DNA of 14,393 bases from DAOTWP01 sp034435675. Lineage in GTDB: Bacteria; Chloroflexota; Anaerolineae; Aggregatilineales; Phototrophicaceae. The translations under genes were made by a program, and so were the position numbers. This document shows positions 1-7,051 of the stretch, in pieces; within the stretch, counting starts at the first letter, position 1, and the number at the start of each line of letters is the position of its first letter. The notes under the pieces were generated by a model that worked only from the letters and a program-made list of their open reading frames with translations, was not told the origin of the DNA and ran no database searches. Where the stretch lies: assembly GCA_034435675.1 (NCBI GenBank), contig DAOTWP010000237.1, positions 1 to 14,393 of the forward strand. The letters are read 5' to 3'.

Positions 1-770
1 GTGTCGTAGCGGTCTTCAGGTTTCTTTGCCAGCGCCTTGCGCAAAATCGCGCTGATCTCGTGCGGGATGTCGGCTTTGATCTCGCGGGCATCGGGCACGG
101 GCGCGTTGACATGCTGGAACATCAGCGCCAGCGGGGTATCCGCCTTGTAGGGCATTTCGCCGGTGAGCATCTGGAACAGCACCACGCCCAGCGCGTAAAC
201 ATCCACGCGCGAGTCAATTGCCTGTTCGCCCATCGCCTGTTCGGGTGCCATGTAGCCCGGCGTGCCAATCGTCAGCCCGGTGGTCGTCAGGCTGGTGGTG
301 TGCGCCGAAATGACCCGCGCCACGCCGAAGTCGGTCAAAAAGGCATTGCCGTCGGCGTCAATCAGCACATTGGAGGGTTTGATGTCGCGGTGGATGATGC
401 CCTGGCGGTGCGCGTAATCCAGCGCGGAACCGATCTGGCGCATCAGGTAGGCGATTTCGCCCAGCGGCAGCGCCGTGGATTCGAGCACATCCTTGAGTGT
501 GCCGCTTTCCAGATAGCGCATGACGATGTAGGGCGGGTTCAAGCCATAATCATAGACGGGCAGGATATGCGGGTGTTCCAGCTTGAGCACAATCTGCGTT
601 TCGCGCCGGAAGCGTTCCAGCGCCTGTTTGTCGTTGGCGATTGCCGGGTCAATCACCTTGACGGCGACATAACGATCCGCCTTGGGCTGGTAGGCACGGT
701 AGACAGTCGCCATGCCCCCCTGCCCAACAAGTTCGATGATTTCGTAGTCGCCCAGCCGTGTGCCGATCAT
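1..770 (-). CDS. Serine/threonine protein kinase (Hanks/PknB type), N-terminal part, truncated by window edge
   Basis: Reading the minus strand from ATG at 770 gives an uninterrupted frame of 256 codons to the window edge. Visible kinase landmarks are a glycine loop GQGGMATVYRA (residues 16-26), catalytic lysine in VAVKV (K38), HRDIKPSN (127-134), DFG (147-149) and APE (175-177), followed by the usual C-lobe helices (DVYALGVVLFQML). All catalytic residues are present, so an active kinase that phosphorylates Ser/Thr on partner proteins is expected. The catalytic domain starts at residue 9 with no N-terminal extension. The C-terminal half, where a membrane anchor or sensor domain often lies in this family, is outside the window. 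It is transcribed divergently from the CpaF-like gene and shares a 177-bp gap with it; an extended -10 at 813-821 fits its promoter. Identity as a kinase is near certain; substrate and specific name are unknown. Confidence 0.95.
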   Translation of the reverse strand, partial: MIGTRLGDYEIIELVGQGGMATVYRAYQPKADRYVAVKVIDPAIANDKQALERFRRETQIVLKLEHPHILPVYDYGLNPPYIVMRYLESGTLKDVLESTALPLGEIAYLMRQIGSALDYAHRQGIIHRDIKPSNVLIDADGNAFLTDFGVARVISAHTTSLTTTGLTIGTPGYMAPEQAMGEQAIDSRVDVYALGVVLFQMLTGEMPYKADTPLALMFQHVNAPVPDAREIKADIPHEISAILRKALAKKPEDRYD

Positions 771-812
771 GCCTGTGTAATCCCTGGTGGTGAGACTGCG
801 TAACGTGCGGCG

Positions 813-821
813 ATTGTAGCA
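813..821 (-). promoter_or_regulatory. Probable extended -10 promoter of the kinase gene
   Basis: On the minus strand this reads TGCTACAAT, a TGn extended -10 followed by TACAAT (5 of 6 matches to TATAAT). It lies about 43 bp upstream of the kinase ATG at 770. No good -35 hexamer is found at 16-18 bp, as is usual for extended -10 promoters. An AGGGA at 781-785 (minus strand) could be the ribosome binding site, ten bases from the ATG. Confidence 0.45.
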
Positions 822-947
822 TGTTTGCGTCTTTCGCATGTGTAACAAAAGCTGAATGAAAACTTCAGGTTTCTTTGTGAATTAATGCAGCGACCTGACC
901 TTACACTGGAAACAGAGCCGGTTGATGAGTGAGAGCGATCTAAAGCG

Positions 948-2522
948 ATGGCATCCTTTTTATCCAAGCGTTTACAGGATCAGGCAAAGCGTGAGGCAGA
1001 TGCGCAGGCAGCGCAGGATGCCCGCATGGATGGGTTTGAAGCGGAGGATGACCTCGAAGCCTTGTTTGGCGAAGCGGAGGAAACCCCGCCGCCGCGCGCG
1101 CGCGCGGTAGAAAACCGCCCCCCTACCGAACCACGTCCCGCGGCACGCCCGCCCGCCCCCGAACCGAAAGCAGCCCCCGCACAGGAAGACCCCGGCGGCG
1201 GTTACGTCATTCCGCCCAAGCAGCGCACAACGCCCAAAGTCGCCCGCCTGCGCAAGCAGTTGCGCTCCAAACTGCTCGCTGTGCCAGATGAGGCGGATAC
1301 CTGGCACCGGGGCATGGCGGACAAGGAAAAACTGCTGCTGGAACGCCTGCACACCGTCTTGCAGAAAATGGGCTTGCAGCTTTCACAGCATGAATATGAA
1401 GAACTCGAAGCAGCGCTGCTGAATGACCTGCTTGGCTTTGGCGCGATTGAACCGCTGGTGCAGGACAAGCGCTATTCGGAAATTATGGTTAACGGACCGG
1501 ACGTGATTTTCGCCGAATTTAAGGGCAAGCTTGGCGAAACCGAAATCGTCTTTGATGATGAAGAACATGTGCAGTGGACGGCACAGCGCATTGTCCGCCC
1601 GCTGATGCGCCAGTTGAACCGTGCCAACCCGATGGTGGATGCGCGCCTGCCGGACGGTTCGCGCGTGCATATCGTCACACTGCCCTCGGCGTTGTGCGGC
1701 ACAACCCTGACCATCCGTAAATTCCCCGAAAAGCCCCTGACGGTGGAAGACCTGATTCGCTTTGGGTCGTTCACACGCGAGGTCGCGGACTTCTTGCAGG
1801 CGTGTGTGGTCTCGCGGCTGAACATTATCGTTTCCGGCGGCACGGGTTCCGGTAAAACGACACTGCTCAACGTGCTCAGCGCCTATATCCCCGACGACGA
1901 ACGGATCATCACCGTCGAAGACGCGGCAGAGCTGCAACTTACGCAGCGGCATGTGGTGCGGTTGGAGACTGCCCCGCCCATTCCCGGCGGCGACGGTGTT
2001 GAAGGGCGGCTGACGATCCGCGATCTGGTCAAGGGCACGCTGCGTATGCGCCCGGACCGCATCGTGGTCGGCGAATGCCGTTCCGGCGAAGCACTGGACA
2101 TGCTGCAAGCGATGAACACCGGGCACGACGGCTCGCTGACGACGATCCACAGCAACAACCCGCGCGAATGCCTGTCACGGTTGGCGACCCTGTGCCTGAT
2201 GGCGGGCATGGATTTGCCGCTGGGCGTGATCCGGCAGATGATCGTTGGCGCGGTGGATCTGGTCATCCAGCAGAGCCGCCTGAAAGACGGCGCACGCAAG
2301 GTCGTGCAGATTACCGAAGTGCAGGGGCTGGAAGGCGACAACATCACCATGCAGGATTTGTTCGTCTACCGCACAGAAGGGCAGACCTCGCAGGGGTATT
2401 CGCACGAAGGCGGCGGCGAACTGCTGCCGACTGGCTTCCGCCCCAAGTTCGTGGATCGTTTCGAGCAGTTCGGCTTCAAACTGAGCGGCAAAATCTTCGG
2501 CGCGGGCAAGATGAAATTCTAG
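948..2522 (+). CDS. cpaF: CpaF/TadA-family type II/IV secretion (tad pilus) ATPase
   Basis: A 524-residue protein of the GspE/VirB11 superfamily, CpaF/TadA branch, which hydrolyses ATP at the cytoplasmic face of the membrane to drive Flp/tad pilus assembly or secretion. The C-terminal ATPase core shows Walker A GGTGSGKT (297-304), the acidic stretch ITVEDAAELQL, Walker B RIVVGE (E376), and the histidine box with NTGHDGSLTTIHSNNP (H393, H401). The N-terminal 110 residues are charged then Pro/Ala/Glu-rich (about 45-90), longer than in a minimal CpaF, and look like a flexible linker. The ATG at 948 has only a weak purine-rich leader, but the next in-frame starts would cut into conserved sequence only after the linker, so the exact start is less certain. 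No TadB, TadC, pilin or prepilin peptidase follows; the next gene is an unrelated monooxygenase. The divergent kinase could be a regulator, but that is inference. Confidence 0.93.
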   Translation: MASFLSKRLQDQAKREADAQAAQDARMDGFEAEDDLEALFGEAEETPPPRARAVENRPPTEPRPAARPPAPEPKAAPAQEDPGGGYVIPPKQRTTPKVARLRKQLRSKLLAVPDEADTWHRGMADKEKLLLERLHTVLQKMGLQLSQHEYEELEAALLNDLLGFGAIEPLVQDKRYSEIMVNGPDVIFAEFKGKLGETEIVFDDEEHVQWTAQRIVRPLMRQLNRANPMVDARLPDGSRVHIVTLPSALCGTTLTIRKFPEKPLTVEDLIRFGSFTREVADFLQACVVSRLNIIVSGGTGSGKTTLLNVLSAYIPDDERIITVEDAAELQLTQRHVVRLETAPPIPGGDGVEGRLTIRDLVKGTLRMRPDRIVVGECRSGEALDMLQAMNTGHDGSLTTIHSNNPRECLSRLATLCLMAGMDLPLGVIRQMIVGAVDLVIQQSRLKDGARKVVQITEVQGLEGDNITMQDLFVYRTEGQTSQGYSHEGGGELLPTGFRPKFVDRFEQFGFKLSGKIFGAGKMKF

Positions 2523-2536
2523 CCTGGGCGGCACAG

Positions 2537-2570
2537 GGGGCGGGCACAAAGCGCAGCCACCCGCCCCTAC
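2537..2570. repeat. GTAGGGG-type intergenic hairpin, copy A (inverted orientation)
   Basis: GGGGCGGG at 2537-2544 pairs with CCCGCCCC at 2560-2567 around a 15-base loop. The right arm ACCCGCCCCTAC is the reverse complement of the GTAGGGGCGGGT motif seen in three other gaps of this window. It begins 15 bases after the CpaF-like stop codon, so it may also slow or end transcription, but no T-run follows it. Confidence 0.6.
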
Positions 2571-2603
2571 AGCGTCACGTTTCACACCTGCGCTCACCTT
2601 TTT

Positions 2604-2690
2604 CCTTGCGAGCTGCACGCCTTTGCGGTTCAATCTGCGCTTTCGCCTTTCCCCTTGAGTCTTTTTGCTTCGCGACCTTTGCGTTCACGC
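2604..2690. repeat. Degenerate CTTTGCG-type short direct repeats
   Basis: The gap before the monooxygenase holds recurring pyrimidine-rich units. The clearest are CTTTGCGGTTCAA (2621-2633) and CTTTGCGTTCACG (2678-2690), with weaker relatives CCTTGCG (2604-2610), CGCTTTCGCC (2638-2647) and TTGCTTCGCG (2665-2674). There is no open frame with coding character here. Such strings occur as interspersed repeats in several bacterial groups; their role is unknown. Confidence 0.4.
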
Positions 2691-2718
2691 CAGTCGGGCA
2701 CGGCGGCGAAAGGCTGGC

Positions 2719-2724
2719 TATAAT
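2719..2724 (+). promoter_or_regulatory. Candidate -10 box of the monooxygenase gene
   Basis: A perfect TATAAT stands 71 bp upstream of the chosen GTG start at 2795, with a strong SD between them. No convincing -35 hexamer lies at 16-18 bp. The box overlaps an in-frame ATG (2723) that could otherwise be taken as the start, which argues that translation begins further downstream. Confidence 0.4.
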
Positions 2725-2794
2725 GGGAACAGTTGCTGCCCGCACAGCGGCAGCACAGCGCAGCCCACTGCATCAGTTGAAAAAGGAGCAGCAG

Positions 2795-4249
2795 GTGACC
2801 CCCGAACATGTAGATGTCCTGATCGTTGGCGCAGGCTTAAGCGGCATTGGCGCGGCGTACTATATTCAAACGCGCTGCCCCGGCAAGAGCTACACGGTAC
2901 TCGAAGCGCGGCAGGCGCTGGGCGGCACCTGGGATTTGTTCCGCTATCCGGGCATTCGTTCCGACTCGGACATGTTCACGATGGGCTACACGTTTCACCC
3001 CTGGCACAACCCGCAGGCAATCGCCGATGGACCGTCAATTCTGGCGTACATTCAGGAGACGGCGGCGACTTACGGCATTGACCGCAAAATTCGTTACCAG
3101 CAGCGCATGTGCGGGGCAGCGTGGTCGTCGGCGGACGCGCGCTGGACGGTGGATGTGCAGCTTGGCGATGGCGAAATGATCCAGATGACGTGCAGCTTCT
3201 TGTACATGTGTACCGGCTACTATGACTACGAGCAGGGCTATCTGCCGCAGTGGGCAGGCATGGAGCGTTTTCAGGGGCGCATCATGCATCCGCAGCACTG
3301 GGACACAGACCTGGATTACAGCGGCAAACAGGTGCTGATTATCGGCAGCGGCGCAACCGCCGTGACGCTCGTCCCCGCAATGGCGCAGACCGCCGCGCAT
3401 GTGACTATGCTCCAGCGTTCGCCGACTTACATTGTTTCGCTGCCCGCCCGCGACGCGCTGGCAGACTGGATGCAGCGGCATCTGCCCGCCCGGCTGGCAT
3501 ATCTGCTCACCCGCTGGAAAATCATCCTGCGGGGGCTGCTGTTTTACACGCTGGCACGGCGGCGTCCGCAGGTCACCAAACGCACCATTGTCGCGGGCGT
3601 GCGCAAAGAACTCGGCGCGGATTACGATGTCGAAACGCACTTCACGCCGCGCTACAACCCCTGGGATCAACGTATGTGCCTTGTGCCAGATGGCGACCTG
3701 TTCAGCGCGATTCGTGCGGGCAAGGCGTCCGTCGTCACCGACCAGATTGCCTGCTTCACCGAAACCGGCGTGCGCCTTGCCTCCGGCGCGGAACTGCGCG
3801 CGGACATCATCATCACGGCAACCGGGCTGGTGATGAAACTGGCAAAAGGCGGGCAGTTTGTCGTGGATGGCAGGGTGGTTGATCTGACGGAGACGCTGAA
3901 CTACAAAGGCGCGATGCTCAGCGACATCCCCAACATGGCGTTTGCCTTTGGCTATACCAACGCCTCATGGACGCTCAAATGCGAACTGACCTCGCGTTAT
4001 GTCTGCCGTCTGCTCAACTACATGGACGCCAGCGGCTACCGCCAATGCACCCCGCGCCGCCGTGATCCTGCTGTCAACCCGGAACCGATTGTTGACTTCA
4101 CCAGCGGCTATGTGCAGCGCGCTTTAGCCACCCTGCCGAGTCAGGGATCGAAACGCCCGTGGAAGCTGTACCAGAATTACCTGCTCGACCTGCTGACCAT
4201 GCGCTTTGGCAGGCTGGACGACGGCGTGATGGAATTTCGCCGCGCATAG
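2795..4249 (+). CDS. ethA: EthA-like flavin-containing Baeyer-Villiger monooxygenase
   Basis: A 484-residue FAD- and NADPH-dependent monooxygenase, expected to insert oxygen into ketones or oxidise S/N-containing compounds. It has the FAD-binding GAGLSG (12-17), the GGTWDLFRYPGIRSDSDM region, the Baeyer-Villiger fingerprint FQGRIMHPQHWD (159-170, pattern FxGxxxHxxxW[P/D]), the NADPH-binding GSGATA (184-189) and the ATG motif in ITATGL (341-345). Length and many segments match the mycobacterial EthA subfamily as I remember it (about 489 residues), including RSPTYIVS, YNPWDQR and the C-terminal QNYL. The GTG at 2795 is chosen because AAGGAG (2783-2788) lies six bases upstream and only the sequence from here aligns to the family; the open frame extends upstream to 2075 but that part overlaps cpaF. 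It is a single gene with its own promoter and is probably not part of the sugar operon. The substrate is unknown. Confidence 0.9.
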   Translation: MTPEHVDVLIVGAGLSGIGAAYYIQTRCPGKSYTVLEARQALGGTWDLFRYPGIRSDSDMFTMGYTFHPWHNPQAIADGPSILAYIQETAATYGIDRKIRYQQRMCGAAWSSADARWTVDVQLGDGEMIQMTCSFLYMCTGYYDYEQGYLPQWAGMERFQGRIMHPQHWDTDLDYSGKQVLIIGSGATAVTLVPAMAQTAAHVTMLQRSPTYIVSLPARDALADWMQRHLPARLAYLLTRWKIILRGLLFYTLARRRPQVTKRTIVAGVRKELGADYDVETHFTPRYNPWDQRMCLVPDGDLFSAIRAGKASVVTDQIACFTETGVRLASGAELRADIIITATGLVMKLAKGGQFVVDGRVVDLTETLNYKGAMLSDIPNMAFAFGYTNASWTLKCELTSRYVCRLLNYMDASGYRQCTPRRRDPAVNPEPIVDFTSGYVQRALATLPSQGSKRPWKLYQNYLLDLLTMRFGRLDDGVMEFRRA

Positions 4250-4362
4250 CAATGCGCCGGGACATCCGCCCCTCTGAATTATCGATAAAATCGTTTACAG
4301 ATGATCCCCTGTGCCCACCTGGCGTTAATGCGACTTCGCCGGGTCTGTGAACATTCAATGCT

Positions 4363-4390
4363 AGTTTATGAAAACCTTATTTCACAAACT
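4363..4390. promoter_or_regulatory. Palindromic operator, probable ROK repressor site
   Basis: The arms AGTTTATGAAA (4363-4373) and TTTCACAAACT (4380-4390) form an inverted repeat of 11 bp with one mismatch and a 6-bp AT-rich spacer. The right arm covers the -35 box of the promoter at 4381-4409. This position and the TTTrTGAAA-type half-site fit an autoregulatory operator of the downstream ROK protein, since ROK family repressors bind such palindromes as dimers. I found no second copy upstream of the receptor gene or the dehydrogenase genes. Confidence 0.6.
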
Positions 4391-4409
4391 GAAGCAACTA
4401 TGTTATAGT
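4381..4409 (+). promoter_or_regulatory. Sigma-70-type promoter of the ROK regulator gene
   Basis: The -35 TTCACA (4381-4386, 5 of 6 matches to TTGACA) and the -10 TATAGT (4404-4409, 5 of 6 matches to TATAAT) are separated by exactly 17 bp. Transcription would start near 4416, just ahead of the SD at 4424-4428. The -35 lies inside the right arm of the palindromic operator, so bound repressor would block polymerase. Confidence 0.6.
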
Positions 4410-4436
4410 CGGGCGTAGTGGCTGGAGGTATTCGGG

Positions 4437-5759
4437 TTGCTGGCACAAGCGCCGGGGGACATGCCGCCCTGGTACGGGTGCTGGCGTGCAGCCTACCACG
4501 CCGGGGGAATCGTGACGAACCGTAACCGTTCACGTACTGCCGAACTCTATCGCAACAGTGTCGGGCTGCCTGCGCCGCAGTACCGCGTGGTTGAACTGCT
4601 GCAAACCGTTGGTCCCCACTCCCGCACCGAACTCGCGCACCAGTTGGGCTACTCCCGCGCGCTGATGACCGCCATCGTCAAAAACCTCATGGAACGCCAG
4701 ATCGTGCAGGAAGTCGAAACCGCCGACTCGACCGGCGGGCGGCGTGCCAAACTGCTGCACTTCAATGCTGACTTCGGCTATGTCATCGGTGTGGACATGG
4801 GCGCAACCAGTGTGGAGATTGCCGTCGCGGATTTTCGCGGCACGCTGCTGCTGCGCTGGGGCGAAGCGCTTGACGTGCGCGACGGACCGGAGCCAGTGCT
4901 CGACCGCGTCATCGCGCAGGCATGCGCCCTGCTGGCAGCGCTGAATATCCCGCTTGAGCGCGTGATTTCGATTGGCATTGGCGTGCCGGGTCCGGTGGAT
5001 TTCGCCCAGGGGGTGCTGACGGTGCCGCCGATCATGCCCGGCTGGGATCGCTACCCGATCCGCCGGAAGCTGCAAACGACCTTTCCCGCTGCAACCGTGG
5101 TTGTGGATAACGATGTCAACGTCATGGCGCAGGGCGAACTGCGGGCGGGTGCGGGCAGGGGCGTCGAGAACTTCATCTTCGTCAAGGTGGGCACAGGCAT
5201 CGGCGCGGGCATTGTTGTGCGCGGGCATGTTTATCGCGGCAGCAACGGCTGTGCCGGGGACATCGGGCATATTCAGGCAGACCGGCACGGACCACTGTGT
5301 CACTGCGGTAACATCGGCTGTGTTGAGGCGATGGCGTCCGGGTCGGCAATCGCGCGGCAGGCGCAGCGCCTCGTGCAGGACGGTTCCAGCCCGATGCTGG
5401 CAGGGATGCTGGCGCAGGACGGCGTGCTGACGGCGGAACATGTCGGCAGCGCGGCACAAAAAGGCGACCCGGCAGCGATGGAGATCGTCAAAACCAGCGG
5501 CACGCTGATCGGCGAAGTGCTGGCGGGGGTGGTCAACTTCTTCAATCCCAGCCTGATCGTCATCGGCGGCGGGGTCGCTAAAATCGGCACGCAATTCCTG
5601 ACGACGATTCGCCGGGGGGTGCTGTCGCGCTCGCTGCCCCTCTCCACGCAGCATTTACGCATTGACTATTCCGCTATCGGTGACGATGCCGGTGTCATTG
5701 GCGCGGTGGCGCTGGCGCTGGAGTATGTGTTCGTCCCGAAAGGATTCCCGAAGGGGTAA
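4437..5759 (+). CDS. ROK-family transcriptional repressor (NagC/XylR-like)
   Basis: A sugar-responsive repressor with an N-terminal winged helix-turn-helix (about residues 48-106, SRTELAHQLGYSRALMTAIVKNL) fused to a ROK sugar-binding domain. The latter shows the phosphate-loop motif GVDMGAT (118-124), the DND motif, and the zinc site GHIQADRHGPLCHCGNIGC with its histidine and cysteines. The usual ExGH sugar-contacting motif reads DIGH, a substitution found in some ROK regulators and consistent with sensing rather than phosphorylation. TTG at 4437 is chosen because GGAGG (4424-4428) lies eight bases upstream, giving 440 residues. ATG 4461 (432 aa) or GTG 4512 (415 aa) are alternatives, and 415 is nearer the usual family length. 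It is preceded by a promoter with an overlapping palindrome and followed 197 bp later by the sugar receptor gene, so it probably controls the import operon and itself. The ligand is unknown. Confidence 0.93.
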   Translation: MLAQAPGDMPPWYGCWRAAYHAGGIVTNRNRSRTAELYRNSVGLPAPQYRVVELLQTVGPHSRTELAHQLGYSRALMTAIVKNLMERQIVQEVETADSTGGRRAKLLHFNADFGYVIGVDMGATSVEIAVADFRGTLLLRWGEALDVRDGPEPVLDRVIAQACALLAALNIPLERVISIGIGVPGPVDFAQGVLTVPPIMPGWDRYPIRRKLQTTFPAATVVVDNDVNVMAQGELRAGAGRGVENFIFVKVGTGIGAGIVVRGHVYRGSNGCAGDIGHIQADRHGPLCHCGNIGCVEAMASGSAIARQAQRLVQDGSSPMLAGMLAQDGVLTAEHVGSAAQKGDPAAMEIVKTSGTLIGEVLAGVVNFFNPSLIVIGGGVAKIGTQFLTTIRRGVLSRSLPLSTQHLRIDYSAIGDDAGVIGAVALALEYVFVPKGFPKG

Positions 5760-5780
5760 CAGGACCAACCAGAACGATAA

Positions 5781-5858
5781 GGATCTATCCGAATAAGCAG
5801 GTTTTCTCGTAGGGGCGAGGCGTGCCGCGCCCGGCTTGATGAATTTACGGATAGATCG
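5781..5858. repeat. MITE-like inverted-repeat element with nested GTAGGGG hairpin (copy B)
   Basis: GGATCTATCCG (5781-5791) and CGGATAGATCG (5848-5858) are inverted copies, with ten of eleven pairs complementary. They enclose a central hairpin in which GGGCG (5813-5817) pairs with CGCCC (5828-5832) and GG with CC around a four-base loop. The motif GTAGGGGCG starts at 5809. TAA flanks both ends (5778-5780 and 5859-5861), as a short target duplication would. There is no coding capacity. It sits between the ROK gene and the receptor gene. Confidence 0.5.
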
Positions 5859-5885
5859 TAAGTACGTAGGAAAGGGGAACGGCTA

Positions 5886-5912
5886 TCGGCAGTGAAGACG
5901 TTTTTCGGCAGT
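5886..5912 (+). repeat. Direct repeat TCGGCAGT x2 upstream of the sugar receptor gene
   Basis: TCGGCAGT occurs at 5886-5893 and again at 5905-5912, a 19-bp period, 45-71 bp ahead of the receptor start. The near two-turn spacing would place both on one DNA face, so it may be an activator or regulator site. No convincing -35/-10 pair could be assigned here. Two 8-mers could also be chance. Confidence 0.3.
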
Positions 5913-5956
5913 ATGACGCATTGCCCGGACAATATTACCTTTCATAAGGAGTTGAT

Positions 5957-7048
5957 ATGCAACACTTACGCAAGTTTCGTTTGATGATGGTGCTCCTGCT
6001 GCTGGTGCTGCTGGCAGTGACGAGCTTTGCGCGTCCGGCAGCGGTGGTGCGCGCCCAGGCGGACGCCTGCGCGGGACCGTTCACGATTGGGGTTTCGAAC
6101 AGCTTCGTCGGCAGTGAATGGCGCACGCAGATGATCCAGAACATCGAGGATGTCGTGGCGGAGTTCAACGCGGCGGGCATTCAGGTGCAGTTGGTGGTCG
6201 AAAGCGCTGACACGGACGTTGCCGGGCAGCAGCAGCAGATCCAGAATCTGGTCAACAGCGGCGTGGATGCGATCATCATCAACCCCGGCGACCAGCAGGC
6301 GCTGAACTTCGATCTGGAAGAGGCGGCAGCGGCGGGCATCGCGGTGATTGCCGTTGACCAGGAAATCGGCGCGCAGGGCGTCTACAACGTGGTGATTGAC
6401 CAGACCGAATGGGCACGCATCAGCGCGCGCTGGCTGGTGGCAGAACTGGGCGGGGCTGGCGACATCGTGCTGATCGAAGGCTTTGTCGGGCATCCGGCGA
6501 ACGAGGCACGCATGGCGGGTGCGCTGGAAGTCTTCGCGCAGTATCCGGGGATCAACATCGTCGGACGCGAGAGCGGCGGTTGGGATCAGGCGACGGGGCA
6601 GCAGGTGATGAGTGACCTGCTGGCGAGCCTGCCGAACATCGACGGTGTGTGGACGCAGGACGGCATGGCGTTTGGCGTGTTGAGCGCGATCCGCACGGCG
6701 AACCCGGCGGAGTGGCCCGCCGTGACAGGCGAGGCGCGTTCGGGCTATCTGCAACTGTGGCACGAAATCCTGCAGGAACGCCCGGACTTCCGTTCGATTG
6801 GCGTGGTCAACCCGCCCGGTGTAGGCGCGGACGGTGTGCGTGTGGCAATGGAGCTGCTCTGCGGCGGTGCGGTAGACATGGGGCAGTTGAGCGGACCGTT
6901 TGGCAACACGCTGTATGTGCCGATTCCGTATGCGGTGACGGGTGAGGACTTCAACAGCTACTATGCGCAGTTTGGCGGCTTCCCTGCCAGCTACACGCTT
7001 GACGGTTTTATCACCCAGGCGCAGGCAGCGGGGTTCGTGGGGCGCTAA
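5957..7048 (+). CDS. Sugar ABC transporter substrate-binding protein (type 1 periplasmic-binding fold, RbsB-like)
   Basis: A 363-residue extracytoplasmic receptor that delivers a sugar or polyol to the importer encoded downstream. Residues 1-35 form a signal peptide: basic start (RKFR), a Leu/Val-rich core, and a probable AQA cleavage site near residue 35. No lipobox precedes the lone Cys38, so lipoprotein anchoring is not obvious. The mature part has the type 1 fold rhythm: GVSNSFVGSEW near the N terminus, QNLVNSGVDAIIINPGD, AGIAVIAVDQEI, IVLIEGFVGHPANEARMAGALE and DGVWTQDGMAFGVLSAI. AAGGAG at 5946-5951, five bases before the ATG, fixes the start. It is the first gene of a tight operon: the ATPase starts four bases after its stop. 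The ligand cannot be read from the sequence; ribose-type importers carry pentoses, hexoses, inositol and related compounds. Confidence 0.92.
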   Translation: MQHLRKFRLMMVLLLLVLLAVTSFARPAAVVRAQADACAGPFTIGVSNSFVGSEWRTQMIQNIEDVVAEFNAAGIQVQLVVESADTDVAGQQQQIQNLVNSGVDAIIINPGDQQALNFDLEEAAAAGIAVIAVDQEIGAQGVYNVVIDQTEWARISARWLVAELGGAGDIVLIEGFVGHPANEARMAGALEVFAQYPGINIVGRESGGWDQATGQQVMSDLLASLPNIDGVWTQDGMAFGVLSAIRTANPAEWPAVTGEARSGYLQLWHEILQERPDFRSIGVVNPPGVGADGVRVAMELLCGGAVDMGQLSGPFGNTLYVPIPYAVTGEDFNSYYAQFGGFPASYTLDGFITQAQAAGFVGR

Positions 7049-7051
7049 ACC

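Noticed and set aside
60..803. Plus-strand 247-codon open frame at the left edge
   Set aside because: The minus strand of the same interval encodes an intact kinase domain with all catalytic motifs; the plus frame is its antisense shadow.
2075..2794. Upstream extension of the monooxygenase frame, 240 codons inside and after cpaF
   Set aside because: The extension overlaps cpaF in another frame, is Arg/Pro-rich without family similarity, and a strong SD plus family alignment places the start at GTG 2795.
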